Below, one piece after another: positions 56,304 through 64,000 of a stretch of 64,000 bases of DNA. Every line of letters starts with the position of its first letter. Within the stretch, counting starts at the first letter, position 1. The position numbers and the translations under genes are program-made. Location of the stretch: NCBI RefSeq assembly GCF_009909195.1, contig NZ_JAAAMU010000003.1, positions 372,001 through 436,000 of the forward strand, read 5' to 3'. Below the pieces are notes generated by a model. The model had not been told where the DNA came from. It did not search any database and saw nothing but the letters and a program-made list of their open reading frames with translations. This stretch comes from Paenibacillus sacheonensis (GTDB lineage: Bacteria > Bacillota > Bacilli > Paenibacillales > Paenibacillaceae).

Positions 56304-58214
56304 CTGGATCCTTCTACGCGCCTTAAAGTAAGAGGAGATACTTTTTTTCTCCCCAGCTCGGACGGAAGCGTCTATTTCCGCAACAATATCGGTTCATTTC
56401 GGATGGAAGGCAGCACGATTGATCAATGGATCGAAAAACTAATACCTGTATTTAACGGTGAGCATTCGATGCATGATTTAACGGATGGGCTGCCGGAGCA
56501 ACACCGTGATCATATTTATGAGATTGCAAACGTCTTGTATGCGAACGGTTTTGTCCAAGACGTAAGTCAGGATCGCCCGCATCAGCTGGAAGAGCATATT
56601 ACTAAAAAATATGATTCCCAAATTGAATTTTTGAACAGCTTTGACGGGTCAGGTGCATACCGATTTCAAGTATATCGTCAGTCCAGCGTACTTGTTGTTG
56701 GAGCTGGCACTTTTTTGGTTTCGCTCGTCAAATCATTATTCGAGTCTGGATTGCCACGATTCCACTTGCTAAGCTTGAACTCGGACAAGGCGAATCGACA
56801 ACGGATTTTGGAGCTGGAGCAGCATTATCGTAATTTCGATTCGGAGGTCAAGGTGGAAGAGACCAGTTTGCCGAAGGATGGGAAAGTGGATTGGTCTTCG
56901 ATTGTACAGCCTTATGCTGCCGTATTATTCGTATCGGATCAGGACGGGGAACCGGAGCTAAGATTGCTTAACGAAATTTGCCGACATACAAATAAGGTCC
57001 TGCTGCCGGCTGTTATTTTTGGGCAAGCCGGTCTAGCGGTTCCGCTGTCCTATTCGAATTCGGAGGGCGATTGGGAATCAGCATGGCGCAGAGTCCATCA
57101 TTCTGCCATGTATAAGGATTCGAGCGTGCACACGGCTTCGTCCGTTTCGGAATCGCTGCTCGCTAACGTAATCGTCTTCGAATGGTTGAAAACAGCAGCA
57201 GGAGTAACAAAACTTGAGAAAAACAATAAATTATTTCTACTGAATTTAGAGACGCTGGAAGGGAACTGGCATTCGTTTCTTCCCCATCCGGTAGTTAATG
57301 GCCGACAATTCATCGAGAAGGTCGAAGATGTCGAGCTGCAAGCGGGAGCGGACTCAGCGAAACGAGCTTCAAGCGAATTGCTGCCTTTCTTCAGTCAGCT
57401 GACATCAACGGAAACAGGCATCTTCCATAAATGGGAGGAAGGGGAGCTGCGACAGCTGCCGCTTTCGCAGTGTCGTGTTCAGCCTGTTGATCCTCTGTCG
57501 GACGGCCCTGCGCTTGTGCTTCCCGAAATGATTTGCAATGGTTATAACCATGAGGAGGCACGAAGGGAAGCGGGTCTTAGCGGAATCGAAGCTTACGTGT
57601 CGCGTATGGCGAACGGCCTGCCGATATTCGACGAGATTGAAAGCGTAGGTGCCGGCGAGACGATCGAAGAGGGCGTCTGCCGCGCGTTGCAAAAGTATTT
57701 AATGGATGCCCGGATCAAGTTGTACGAAGCTCATACACCGTCTATCACGCTGGCGAAGCTGAGTCATGTAGGGGATAAACGATGCCGTTACTATATCAAT
57801 GCCTTAACCACGATGCAAGGAGCACCAACGTTCGGACTGGGTAAGGACATATTCGGTTTTCCTAACGTGTGGCTGCAAGCAAACGACCGGTGGTATGACG
57901 CCGCCGATCTCACTGTTACTCGGGCACTTCGGGGCGTATTAAGGATTGCCTTGCTTGATGCTCAAAACAAGGCCGATCCATTTGCGGGGAACGTGCATCA
58001 CGTTTCAATAAATGTCAAAGAATCCAATAGAGACGATCTGTCTATACCCGCTTGCGATCCATTCGAGCATCGAGAGGTTTTACGGATGGCTATGCAGCAG
58101 CTGAATGGCATCCGCAAGCGTCTGCAAGTGTTCGACATAACTTCAGAACCTTTTTTCAAGGAGGGGCTGGCGGGCGTATACGGCATCTCGCTTCGAGAGG
58201 AGGTTGAAGAATGA
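56304..58214 (+). CDS. Thiazole-containing bacteriocin maturation protein, ThiF-like
   Basis: The protein of about 636 residues matches the ocin-ThiF-like family that accompanies heterocycloanthracin precursors. It has a leader-binding N-terminal domain, a ThiF/E1-like nucleotide-binding centre (SVLVVGAGTFLVSLVKSLFE) and a C-terminal domain. Similarity begins well before ATG 56403: in-frame codons from 56304 read DPSTRLKVRGDTFFLP as in homologues. GGAGG lies 8 bp before CTG 56304. Either CTG is the start, or an extra base after ATG 56297 hides the expected M-K-L-D-P start. It overlaps the YcaO gene by 4 bp (ATGA). Confidence 0.85.
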   Translation: MDPSTRLKVRGDTFFLPSSDGSVYFRNNIGSFRMEGSTIDQWIEKLIPVFNGEHSMHDLTDGLPEQHRDHIYEIANVLYANGFVQDVSQDRPHQLEEHITKKYDSQIEFLNSFDGSGAYRFQVYRQSSVLVVGAGTFLVSLVKSLFESGLPRFHLLSLNSDKANRQRILELEQHYRNFDSEVKVEETSLPKDGKVDWSSIVQPYAAVLFVSDQDGEPELRLLNEICRHTNKVLLPAVIFGQAGLAVPLSYSNSEGDWESAWRRVHHSAMYKDSSVHTASSVSESLLANVIVFEWLKTAAGVTKLEKNNKLFLLNLETLEGNWHSFLPHPVVNGRQFIEKVEDVELQAGADSAKRASSELLPFFSQLTSTETGIFHKWEEGELRQLPLSQCRVQPVDPLSDGPALVLPEMICNGYNHEEARREAGLSGIEAYVSRMANGLPIFDEIESVGAGETIEEGVCRALQKYLMDARIKLYEAHTPSITLAKLSHVGDKRCRYYINALTTMQGAPTFGLGKDIFGFPNVWLQANDRWYDAADLTVTRALRGVLRIALLDAQNKADPFAGNVHHVSINVKESNRDDLSIPACDPFEHREVLRMAMQQLNGIRKRLQVFDITSEPFFKEGLAGVYGISLREEVEE

Positions 58215-60151
58215 GCGCTATTGTGGCGATTGTTGGCGTAGGCCAGCTTGCGGACTTTGTAAACGATATATTGTCTGCAAGTTGTCAGCTTGTAAGGGTG
58301 AACGGAATGGCTTCCGAGTTGCCAGAAATGGCTGATCTTGCGCTCGTGCTAAGCGACGGCAACGATTCATCCTCTCATCTTATGGCCGAGGAGATATTCA
58401 AGCAATCCGGTATTCCGTGGCTGCGCGGTTTTGTGGCATTTGGTGAAGGCGTCATTGGTCCGCTTGTCGTTCAAGGGAAGGCAGGCTGCTCGCAATGCGC
58501 CGATTTGCGGCGTTTAATGGCCGGAAATGACCGGAAGGACATGTGGGAGCTGCAGCATTTGTTCATGCATGGAGAAGTTTTTCCCGATAGTTGGTCTTCT
58601 CGAATCGGTCTCTTGCATATGGCTCATCTGATTGCAGCAGAAGTCCATAACTTTCTTATCCGAAATACCGCTCATCTTGAGAATCATATCAAGCTCATAC
58701 ATTTGCAAACGCTCAATAGCTCGGCTCATTTTTTTTTACCGGATCCGCTGTGTGCCGTATGCGGAGAAATACCGGATGACACTGCCATAGCTTCGCGAAT
58801 AAAGCTGCAGCCTAGCCCGAAAATCAGTGAGAACAGCTACCGCACCCGTTCGATGGCAGAATTGAAGGCGGTTCTTTCCGATGATTACCTAGACAATCGC
58901 AGCGGTTTCTTGAATGGAAGAATGATCGACCTTATGTCGCCATTTGCTGACGCTAGCATCATTTTACCGATGTTCTCAGGGGATGAAGGCTGCGCAGGGC
59001 GCACGCATTCTTTTGCGGACAGTGAAATGACAGCGATATTGGAAGGTTTGGAACGTTATTGCGGCATATCGCCTCGAGGAAAGAAGACGGCGGTTCATGA
59101 CAGTTATCATCATTTAACAGAGATTGCGCTGGACCCCTCTCGAGTAGGAATACATGATAAGGCGCAGTACGAGCGGCCCGATTTTCCGTTTCAACCCTTT
59201 GATCCACACAGGAAAATCGATTGGGTGTGGGGATATTCGTTCTTGCAGGAGAAGCCTCTTCTCGTGCCGGAGCTGCTCGCTTATTACAGCTCCGGCTGTG
59301 GCCACGGCTTTGTATACGAAACCTCGAATGGCTGTGCTTTAGGCGGAAGCTTGGAGGAAGCTATATTTTACGGCATATTGGAGGTTGTAGAACGGGATTC
59401 GTTTCTAATGACGTGGTATGCGCAGCTGCCGCTCGCTCCTTTAGATCCCTATTCCTCGGGTGATCTTGAAATGAATTTAATGGTGGAGCGGCTGCGCGAT
59501 GTCGTCGGTTACGATGTGCATTTGTTCGATTCGACGATGGAGCACGGCATTCCAAGTGTGTGGGCGCTTGCCAAAAACAGAACGGATCACGGCGTAAATA
59601 TGATTTGCGCCGCTGGAGCGCATCCTGATCCCGTGAGAGCGGCAAAAGGTGCCATTCATGAGATTGCGGGCATGCTGCTTGCGTTTAACGAAAAGCTGGA
59701 GGCCAATCGCGAGCAATACGAACGAATGCTGCATGATCCTTTTCTCGTACGGCAAATGGAGGATCACTCCATGTTGTACAGCTTGAAGGAAGCAGAAGAA
59801 CGTCTGAATTTCCTGCTCGATCATAATCGTCCCGTTCTCGCGTTTAAAGAAGCTTTTCAACCAAGGGAACAGCATGCGGATTTAACCGATGAATTAAACC
59901 AGTTCATCCAAACTTTCAGAGAGCTGAATCTAGAGGTAATCGTTGTTGATCAATCGACGCCGGAGACGCTGAGAAATGGGCTTCATTGTGTGAAGGTGCT
60001 TATTCCCGGCATGCTTCCCATGACGTTCGGGCAACACCTTGTCCGCTTGACCGGCCTGGAGCGGGTGCTGCGAATACCAGCAGAGCTGGGCTATGCGAAG
60101 GAGCGGCTTAAGCTGGAACAGCTTAATCGTTATCCGCATCCGTTTCCATAA
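58211..60151 (+). CDS. YcaO cyclodehydratase with leader-binding domain
   Basis: This 646-residue enzyme forms thiazoline and oxazoline rings on the precursor. Residues 1-190 are a degenerate ThiF/leader-binding domain with two zinc-type Cys pairs (CSQC and CAVC). Residues about 215-646 are the ATP-dependent YcaO domain, with AILEGLERYCG and GGSLEEAIFYGILEVVERDS. The protein ends in YPHPFP, the proline-rich tail important for YcaO activity. It overlaps the ThiF-like gene by 4 bp and is followed by the dehydrogenase gene after 57 bp. Confidence 0.92.
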   Translation: MSAIVAIVGVGQLADFVNDILSASCQLVRVNGMASELPEMADLALVLSDGNDSSSHLMAEEIFKQSGIPWLRGFVAFGEGVIGPLVVQGKAGCSQCADLRRLMAGNDRKDMWELQHLFMHGEVFPDSWSSRIGLLHMAHLIAAEVHNFLIRNTAHLENHIKLIHLQTLNSSAHFFLPDPLCAVCGEIPDDTAIASRIKLQPSPKISENSYRTRSMAELKAVLSDDYLDNRSGFLNGRMIDLMSPFADASIILPMFSGDEGCAGRTHSFADSEMTAILEGLERYCGISPRGKKTAVHDSYHHLTEIALDPSRVGIHDKAQYERPDFPFQPFDPHRKIDWVWGYSFLQEKPLLVPELLAYYSSGCGHGFVYETSNGCALGGSLEEAIFYGILEVVERDSFLMTWYAQLPLAPLDPYSSGDLEMNLMVERLRDVVGYDVHLFDSTMEHGIPSVWALAKNRTDHGVNMICAAGAHPDPVRAAKGAIHEIAGMLLAFNEKLEANREQYERMLHDPFLVRQMEDHSMLYSLKEAEERLNFLLDHNRPVLAFKEAFQPREQHADLTDELNQFIQTFRELNLEVIVVDQSTPETLRNGLHCVKVLIPGMLPMTFGQHLVRLTGLERVLRIPAELGYAKERLKLEQLNRYPHPFP

Positions 60152-60208
60152 GCAGCTTCTTCTCGTAAACGTCGGTTTTCCTTGTGCGGGGACTTAGGAG
60201 GAGGAGAA

Positions 60209-61789
60209 ATGAGTCTAAAGGCATTTTTGCATCAATTGCAATACGAGCCTGACAAAACCAAACCACAAGATGCAGAGGTTGATTGGGAGAACGCGCCTCT
60301 GCCGTATAAGCTATATCGTCATTTGCCTGTATTTCCCCTCGCTTCCGATATTCCGCTGCAGCTAACGGGCAAGCGGGAACGAGGGAAGCCGACATTGCGG
60401 GATATCGGGTATTTTCTTTGGTACACCTTTGGTCTGGCACAGCTTAGTCAATCGGTTGCAGAGCAATATTCGGGGGAGGAATGGGCCAGCTCATTCCAGC
60501 ATTGCAGACGATTTGTTCCTTCAGGCGGAGCGCTGTATCCGAGCGAAATGTATATGTATTTAAAGCTGGAGGAGTTGCCGAATGGCATTTATCATTACGA
60601 TGCGGCCCATCATCGTTTGGTTTTATTGCGCGAAGGCCAATTTGATTCGTATGTGGGCAAGGCCTTAGGCGATCGTTGCGAAGTAACAAGCTGCTTCGCA
60701 GTTGCTTTTGTATCGACATTATTTTGGAAAAACTTTTATAAATACAATAATTTCTCTTATCGTTTGCAGGGACTGGACGCGGGTTTGTTAATCGGCCAGC
60801 TGCTTGAGGTGGCGAAGCGCTTCGACTTTGAGACGGGCGTGTACTTTCAGTTTCTTGACCGTGCCATCAACCATTTACTTGGACTGCCCGAGGCAGAGGA
60901 AAGTGTATATGCTGTCATTCCGCTTGCGGCAGATTCAAGCATGGAGTGGTTCCGCCATGACAGCGGACATAACAATCGGGTATCGTCAGCAGAATTATGC
61001 AGCGAGCTTCCAATTCTGAAGCATGACCACTATATGCGTTCAAAAAAAGTATTGGACTATCCGATGCTGACCGAGCTGAATGAAGCATCCCTGTTGGATT
61101 CTGCCCTTTCATTTAAACAGTTAGGAAGGGAGCAACAGGCGGTCCATCAAAACGATGATCATTTGTTGCCTCGAGTAAATAGACTGACGTATGATTTAGC
61201 AGCGGTATGCAGGCAGCGTTACTCGCCAGAAAATGAATTTGTATTGGAAGCGATGAGCGAGTCGGATTTGGCGGCACTATTGCAGGAGAGTATGACTTCC
61301 TATCCCTATCGAAATGATTTGGATGGTTCGATCCAGAGTCCGATACCTCGCGTAAGGCTATATGGCTGCTTTTATGGCGTTGAAGGCATTCGTGACGGCG
61401 CCTATCATTATGATGGTTTAGCGCATGCGTTGCAGCTTGTTAGGACCGGCGATCAAAGGCCATGGCTGCAGGATGGGATGTCTCTGGATAACGTGAACTT
61501 ATTCCAGGTGCCGCTAAGCTTCCATGTGGCGGGTGATCGGGGACATCTTCATGCCGAGCTTGGTTACCGCGGCTACCGGATTCAACAAATGGAAACAGGA
61601 ATGTTGGTTCAGCGCTTGCTGCTCGCTGCCGGTGCATCCGGAATGGAAGGACGTCCGCTGCTGGGATTCGACGTTAGTTCCATGAATGAGCTTTATGGAT
61701 TGCCTCCGCTTGGACAAACGAGTTTGATCCAAATCCCGATCGGCCCGTGTCGAAATCGTTCACGGCTTGAGGGCAGTTTATCACAATAA
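60209..61789 (+). CDS. SagB-family peptide dehydrogenase (FMN nitroreductase fold)
   Basis: This 526-residue enzyme oxidises azolines to azoles with FMN. It contains two nitroreductase-like halves. The first has RRFVPSGGALYPSEMYMYLK and YRLQGLDAGLLIGQLLEVAK; the second has YGCFYGVEGIRDGAYHYD and YRIQQMETGMLVQRLLLAAG and ends with LIQIPIGPCR. ATG 60209 follows TTAGGAGGAGG. It closes the cluster. No transporter, protease or immunity gene follows, so export and self-protection must come from elsewhere. Confidence 0.92.
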   Translation: MSLKAFLHQLQYEPDKTKPQDAEVDWENAPLPYKLYRHLPVFPLASDIPLQLTGKRERGKPTLRDIGYFLWYTFGLAQLSQSVAEQYSGEEWASSFQHCRRFVPSGGALYPSEMYMYLKLEELPNGIYHYDAAHHRLVLLREGQFDSYVGKALGDRCEVTSCFAVAFVSTLFWKNFYKYNNFSYRLQGLDAGLLIGQLLEVAKRFDFETGVYFQFLDRAINHLLGLPEAEESVYAVIPLAADSSMEWFRHDSGHNNRVSSAELCSELPILKHDHYMRSKKVLDYPMLTELNEASLLDSALSFKQLGREQQAVHQNDDHLLPRVNRLTYDLAAVCRQRYSPENEFVLEAMSESDLAALLQESMTSYPYRNDLDGSIQSPIPRVRLYGCFYGVEGIRDGAYHYDGLAHALQLVRTGDQRPWLQDGMSLDNVNLFQVPLSFHVAGDRGHLHAELGYRGYRIQQMETGMLVQRLLLAAGASGMEGRPLLGFDVSSMNELYGLPPLGQTSLIQIPIGPCRNRSRLEGSLSQ

Positions 61790-61805
61790 TTGATTTTGAT
61801 AAAAG

Positions 61806-61836
61806 GCAGATTGAATGCCAATCCCATTCAATCTGC
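61806..61836. terminator. Terminator shared by convergent genes
   Basis: GCAGATTGAATG (61806-61817) pairs with CATTCAATCTGC (61825-61836). T-rich sequence flanks it on both strands, so it can end both the SagB gene and the minus-strand repeat protein gene. Confidence 0.75.
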
Positions 61837-61846
61837 ATTTATCATT

Positions 61847-62608
61847 TTATGGCTGTGTAACTGCTGCCTTCGTCTGCGGTACAACAGTTTGTTGGGATGC
61901 GACCGGCGAGGTGAAATGGTGAAGGTGATGATGCATATGCATGACAGGATGAAACCAAGCATGATGATAATCTAATGTTGTGAGCTCCCATCCATCATGA
62001 TGATGATGGTCATCGAAGAACATGTGTTCATCCGACATTTCATGCATCATGGGGTCGAAATGATCCATCATCGGATGATAATGACCCATCATGGGGTCGA
62101 AATGATCCATCATCGGATGATAATGATCCATCATGGGGTCAAAATGATCCATCATCGGATGATAATGATCCATCATGGGGTCAAAATGATCCATCATCGG
62201 ATGATAGTCATCCATCATGAGATGATAGTCATGGATGTGGTGGAAGTCGTGCATGTAAGGAAAGTGATGCATGTGATCAAAACCTTGATAGGGGGGCTGA
62301 GCCTGGGTCGGGCTTGCTTGCATTTGAGGGCCCTGGGTCGGGCTTGCTTGCATTTGAGGCCCCAAAATAGCCTGGGTCGGGCTTGCTTGCATTTGAGGCC
62401 CCAAAATAGCCTGGGTCGGGCTTGCTTGCATTTGAGGCCCCAAAATAGCCTGGTTCGGGTTGGCTTGCATTTGAGTTCCCAAAATAGTCTGGTTCGGGTT
62501 GGCTTGCATTTGAGGTCCCCAATTGGCCTGGTTCGGGCTGGCTTGCATTTGTTGGTAATGCCTGGGCATAACAGCCGATTGTGGCCTATAAGATTGATTG
62601 CTTATCAT
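61847..62608 (-). CDS. His/Met/Asp-rich repeat protein, possible spore coat protein
   Basis: The 253 residues hold two repeat blocks. Residues about 20-105 repeat a 13-residue unit of the QMQASPTQAILGP type. Residues about 115-195 repeat a 14-residue unit of the HYHPMMDHFDPMMD type. Further His clusters follow and the end is Gln/Thr/Val-rich. ATG 62608 follows AAAAAGGAGG. Such composition is common in Bacillus and Paenibacillus spore coat proteins and suggests metal binding. A candidate sigma-K -10 box lies upstream. It is convergent with the modified-peptide cluster and has no obvious link to it. Confidence 0.7.
   Translation of the reverse strand: MISNQSYRPQSAVMPRHYQQMQASPNQANWGPQMQANPNQTILGTQMQANPNQAILGPQMQASPTQAILGPQMQASPTQAILGPQMQASPTQGPQMQASPTQAQPPYQGFDHMHHFPYMHDFHHIHDYHLMMDDYHPMMDHFDPMMDHYHPMMDHFDPMMDHYHPMMDHFDPMMGHYHPMMDHFDPMMHEMSDEHMFFDDHHHHDGWELTTLDYHHAWFHPVMHMHHHLHHFTSPVASQQTVVPQTKAAVTQP
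62045..62212. repeat. 42-bp tandem repeat, four units
   Basis: Units begin at 62045, 62087, 62129 and 62171 and encode the 14-residue His/Met/Asp repeat on the minus strand. The DNA units are nearly identical. Confidence 0.9.
62302..62552. repeat. 39-bp tandem repeat, about six units plus one short unit
   Basis: Units start at 62332, 62371, 62410, 62449, 62488 and 62527. A 30-bp unit at 62302 lacks 9 bp (three residues), keeping frame. They encode the 13-residue Gln/Ala/Pro repeat. Confidence 0.9.
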
Positions 62609-62633
62609 GGTGTGCCTCCTTTTTATCATACTC

Positions 62634-62642
62634 TACAATATG
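62634..62642 (-). promoter_or_regulatory. Candidate sigma-K -10 box
   Basis: The minus strand reads CATATTGTA, which fits the sigma-K -10 pattern CATA-NNN-TA, about 26 bp before the repeat protein start. No clear -35 element is seen. Confidence 0.35.
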
Positions 62643-63875
62643 CTTTGAACGAAAAAAGGGCACTTATCCCTATAAATTGGGCTGCAACCTTAGACATTTA
62701 AGAATCTGCATAATTCAAATACCCAGGAGATCGATCATATTTCTACCACTTCATGGACAGGTTGAATGAAGGAATGTGGGAGCGCAGACTCTCAATCAAT
62801 TTCTTCTCTATCATGACGTTATCCTCCCTCTATGGAGAATCACTTTGCTCTTAAATGCTCGCGTTTTCTTAGATGTTGACCGAGTGTTCTTCTTCGCAGC
62901 TAACATCTCAATGTTCACGGCGATCAACCCTCCCGCATCTCGACAGCAAGAAAATGAACAAGTTGTTGAGAACCATTTAATCGGTGGGGAGATTTATGAT
63001 GATAAGGCACAATATCGATGGGAGGGTAAGAAGGTAGAGGATTGCAGGAAACGAAAACCCAAGAACCAGGTCACCGTAATGTTACATAGGCATAGAAAGG
63101 CAAAATCGGTTCGAAATCGGGTCTGTCAATTATTTTTTGAGGATACATATCTTTTTATTATGTTGGCTTGCGACTAAATTAAGACCGCCATTGTGAAGTG
63201 CCCCAAGTTATGTCATAGCTATCACCGGGATCTCCTTCGTGGAGCGGAGCCTGGGGCCGGTATCCCGGCGCCGCTCGTGCTATCCGGTGAACGGTGGGCG
63301 GAGTCCGAGGCCGTTCGACGCTTCTTTATGAAGAGAAGTACGGGACGATCATGTGCATTACGCAACGTTCCGCGAATGAACTGACCATTGAGCTCATTTT
63401 CTGGATGAAAACGCCATTCAATCCTGTTTATCATATCGTAAAGCGCTGTGCTGTCCGTTTGCTTCTCGAAAGGAAATCAAGACCTGGGGGAATATCATCT
63501 GGAGCTGTTGGAAGAGTGGGTGACGACGGAGGCGGCGATCGGGCATCCGCGGAAGGGGATCGGTTTAAAAGGATTCATTGGGGCCTTATCCTTTCGAAAA
63601 GTCTCGGCCGGAAGTGGAGGCCGGTGGAGTCGTCGAAAAAGAAGCGGTGAATATGATGGTTTTCCTTTCTAAAAGCAAAGGAGGTATCGTGAAGCTGGAA
63701 ACTAAGCTTGCAGTTCGAGTGGATCGAATTTAAACGCGAGTAATCGGCAAATGAGGGGCTGGCCGGAGCAAAGCAGTAGGGCGGTGAGCGGGAAAACTGC
63801 GAATGTACAGGTTTCCCGGCTGAATGTCCCGCTTCAAGCTAATTCTAGGCTCAACCATGTTTCGCTTTAGTCCTG
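62643..63875. other. Long gap with no convincing gene, probably decayed coding sequence
   Basis: Several frames are open for 60-130 codons (for example 62776-63177, and 63200-63670 in shifting frames such as QDLGEYHLELLEEWVTTEAA). None has a good ribosome binding site with a recognisable family, and the coding look moves between frames. The best reading is a region of gene remnants. Confidence 0.45.
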
Positions 63876-64000
63876 CTACGTTTCGTCGTTCCCCTTCACG
63901 GTCTCCTTATACTCCGTCGGGCTGCATCCTGAATATTCTTTGAACACTTTGGAGAAATAGTGCTGATCGTAGAAGCAGAGCGCGTCCGACAGTTCCTTGA
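63876..64000 (-). CDS. AraC-family regulator, C-terminal end, cut by the window edge
   Basis: The last 41 codons of a minus-strand gene are visible. They read HYFSKVFKEYSGCSPTEYKE, the end of the second helix-turn-helix of an AraC/XylS-type DNA-binding domain, followed by VKGNDET and a stop. The rest lies to the right of the window, so the type of regulator cannot be told. Confidence 0.8.
   Translation of the reverse strand, partial: KELSDALCFYDQHYFSKVFKEYSGCSPTEYKETVKGNDET

Noticed and set aside
61997..62701. Plus-strand frame opposite the His/Met/Asp-rich protein
   Set aside because: It arises because the repeat unit lengths are multiples of three; the minus-strand frame has the AGGAGG site and a sensible composition.
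62776..63177. Plus-strand frame of 133 codons near the right end
   Set aside because: No ribosome binding site, no family resemblance and a composition unlike neighbouring genes.

Overview
The window looks like chromosomal DNA from a Paenibacillaceae bacterium (Paenibacillus or Cohnella type). The signs are strong AGGAGG-type ribosome binding sites with many GTG and TTG starts, LplABC-type and MsmEFG-type sugar ABC transporters paired with YesM/YesN-like two-component systems and membrane-bound AraC regulators, many glycoside hydrolases, a Bacillus-type holin-like toxin, a LexA box of the Firmicutes CGAAC-N4-GTTCG form, and a heterocycloanthracin-type bacteriocin cluster. Assignment is by family recognition only; no search was run. 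No rRNA, tRNA, CRISPR array or intact insertion sequence was seen.

Layout. 1-300: heptamer tandem repeat and the first of two 185-bp dispersed elements. 534-4666: four-gene operon for a Gly-rich lipoprotein, a MacA-like adaptor carrying a collagen-like insert, an ATPase and a MacB-like permease. 4914-8039: GH2 beta-galactosidase. 8040-9067: repeat-rich gap with the second dispersed element and a composite tandem array. 9068-10114: orphan HlyD/MacA-like lipoprotein. 10349-16421 (minus): LplABC-type sugar transporter and its membrane AraC regulator. 16678-17898: fosmidomycin-resistance-type MFS pump. 18567-22092: response regulator, BcrAB-like ABC exporter and histidine kinase. 22099-28931: small proteins, a WYL regulator, a signal-less solute-binding protein, a VOC protein, a GyrI-like/pentapeptide fusion and a GIY-YIG protein. 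29166-31021: an SDR lacking its catalytic residues plus a TauD-like dioxygenase. 31206-34725: ECF sigma factor, membrane-anchored solute-binding-domain anti-sigma candidate and a solute-binding lipoprotein. 34785-35090: type I toxin-antitoxin pair with a LexA box in the toxin promoter. 35373-50964: polysaccharide-use locus with YesM/YesN pair, ABC importer, secreted clan-A glycosidase with LamG repeats, a two-domain esterase and a GH36 enzyme, interspersed with decayed glycosidase genes. 51055-54156 (minus): gene remnants, a NarL-type two-component system and a membrane protein. 55857-61789: thiazole/oxazole-modified peptide cluster (precursor, ThiF-like protein, YcaO enzyme, SagB dehydrogenase). 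61847-62608: a His/Met/Asp-rich repeat protein, possibly a spore coat protein. The right end is mostly non-coding or decayed, with an AraC regulator cut by the window edge.

How the genes work together. Most of the region senses and consumes plant or microbial glycans: surface or membrane sensors (YesM, the membrane AraC, and possibly the sigma/anti-sigma module) would detect sugars, lipoproteins and permeases import them, and GH2, GH36 and the secreted enzymes break them down. The three strongest leads are the sigma module whose anti-sigma candidate carries an extracellular solute-binding domain, the toxin whose promoter spacer is a LexA box, and the modified-peptide cluster. Two genes (18175 and 56304) appear to start at CTG, judging from ribosome-binding-site placement.
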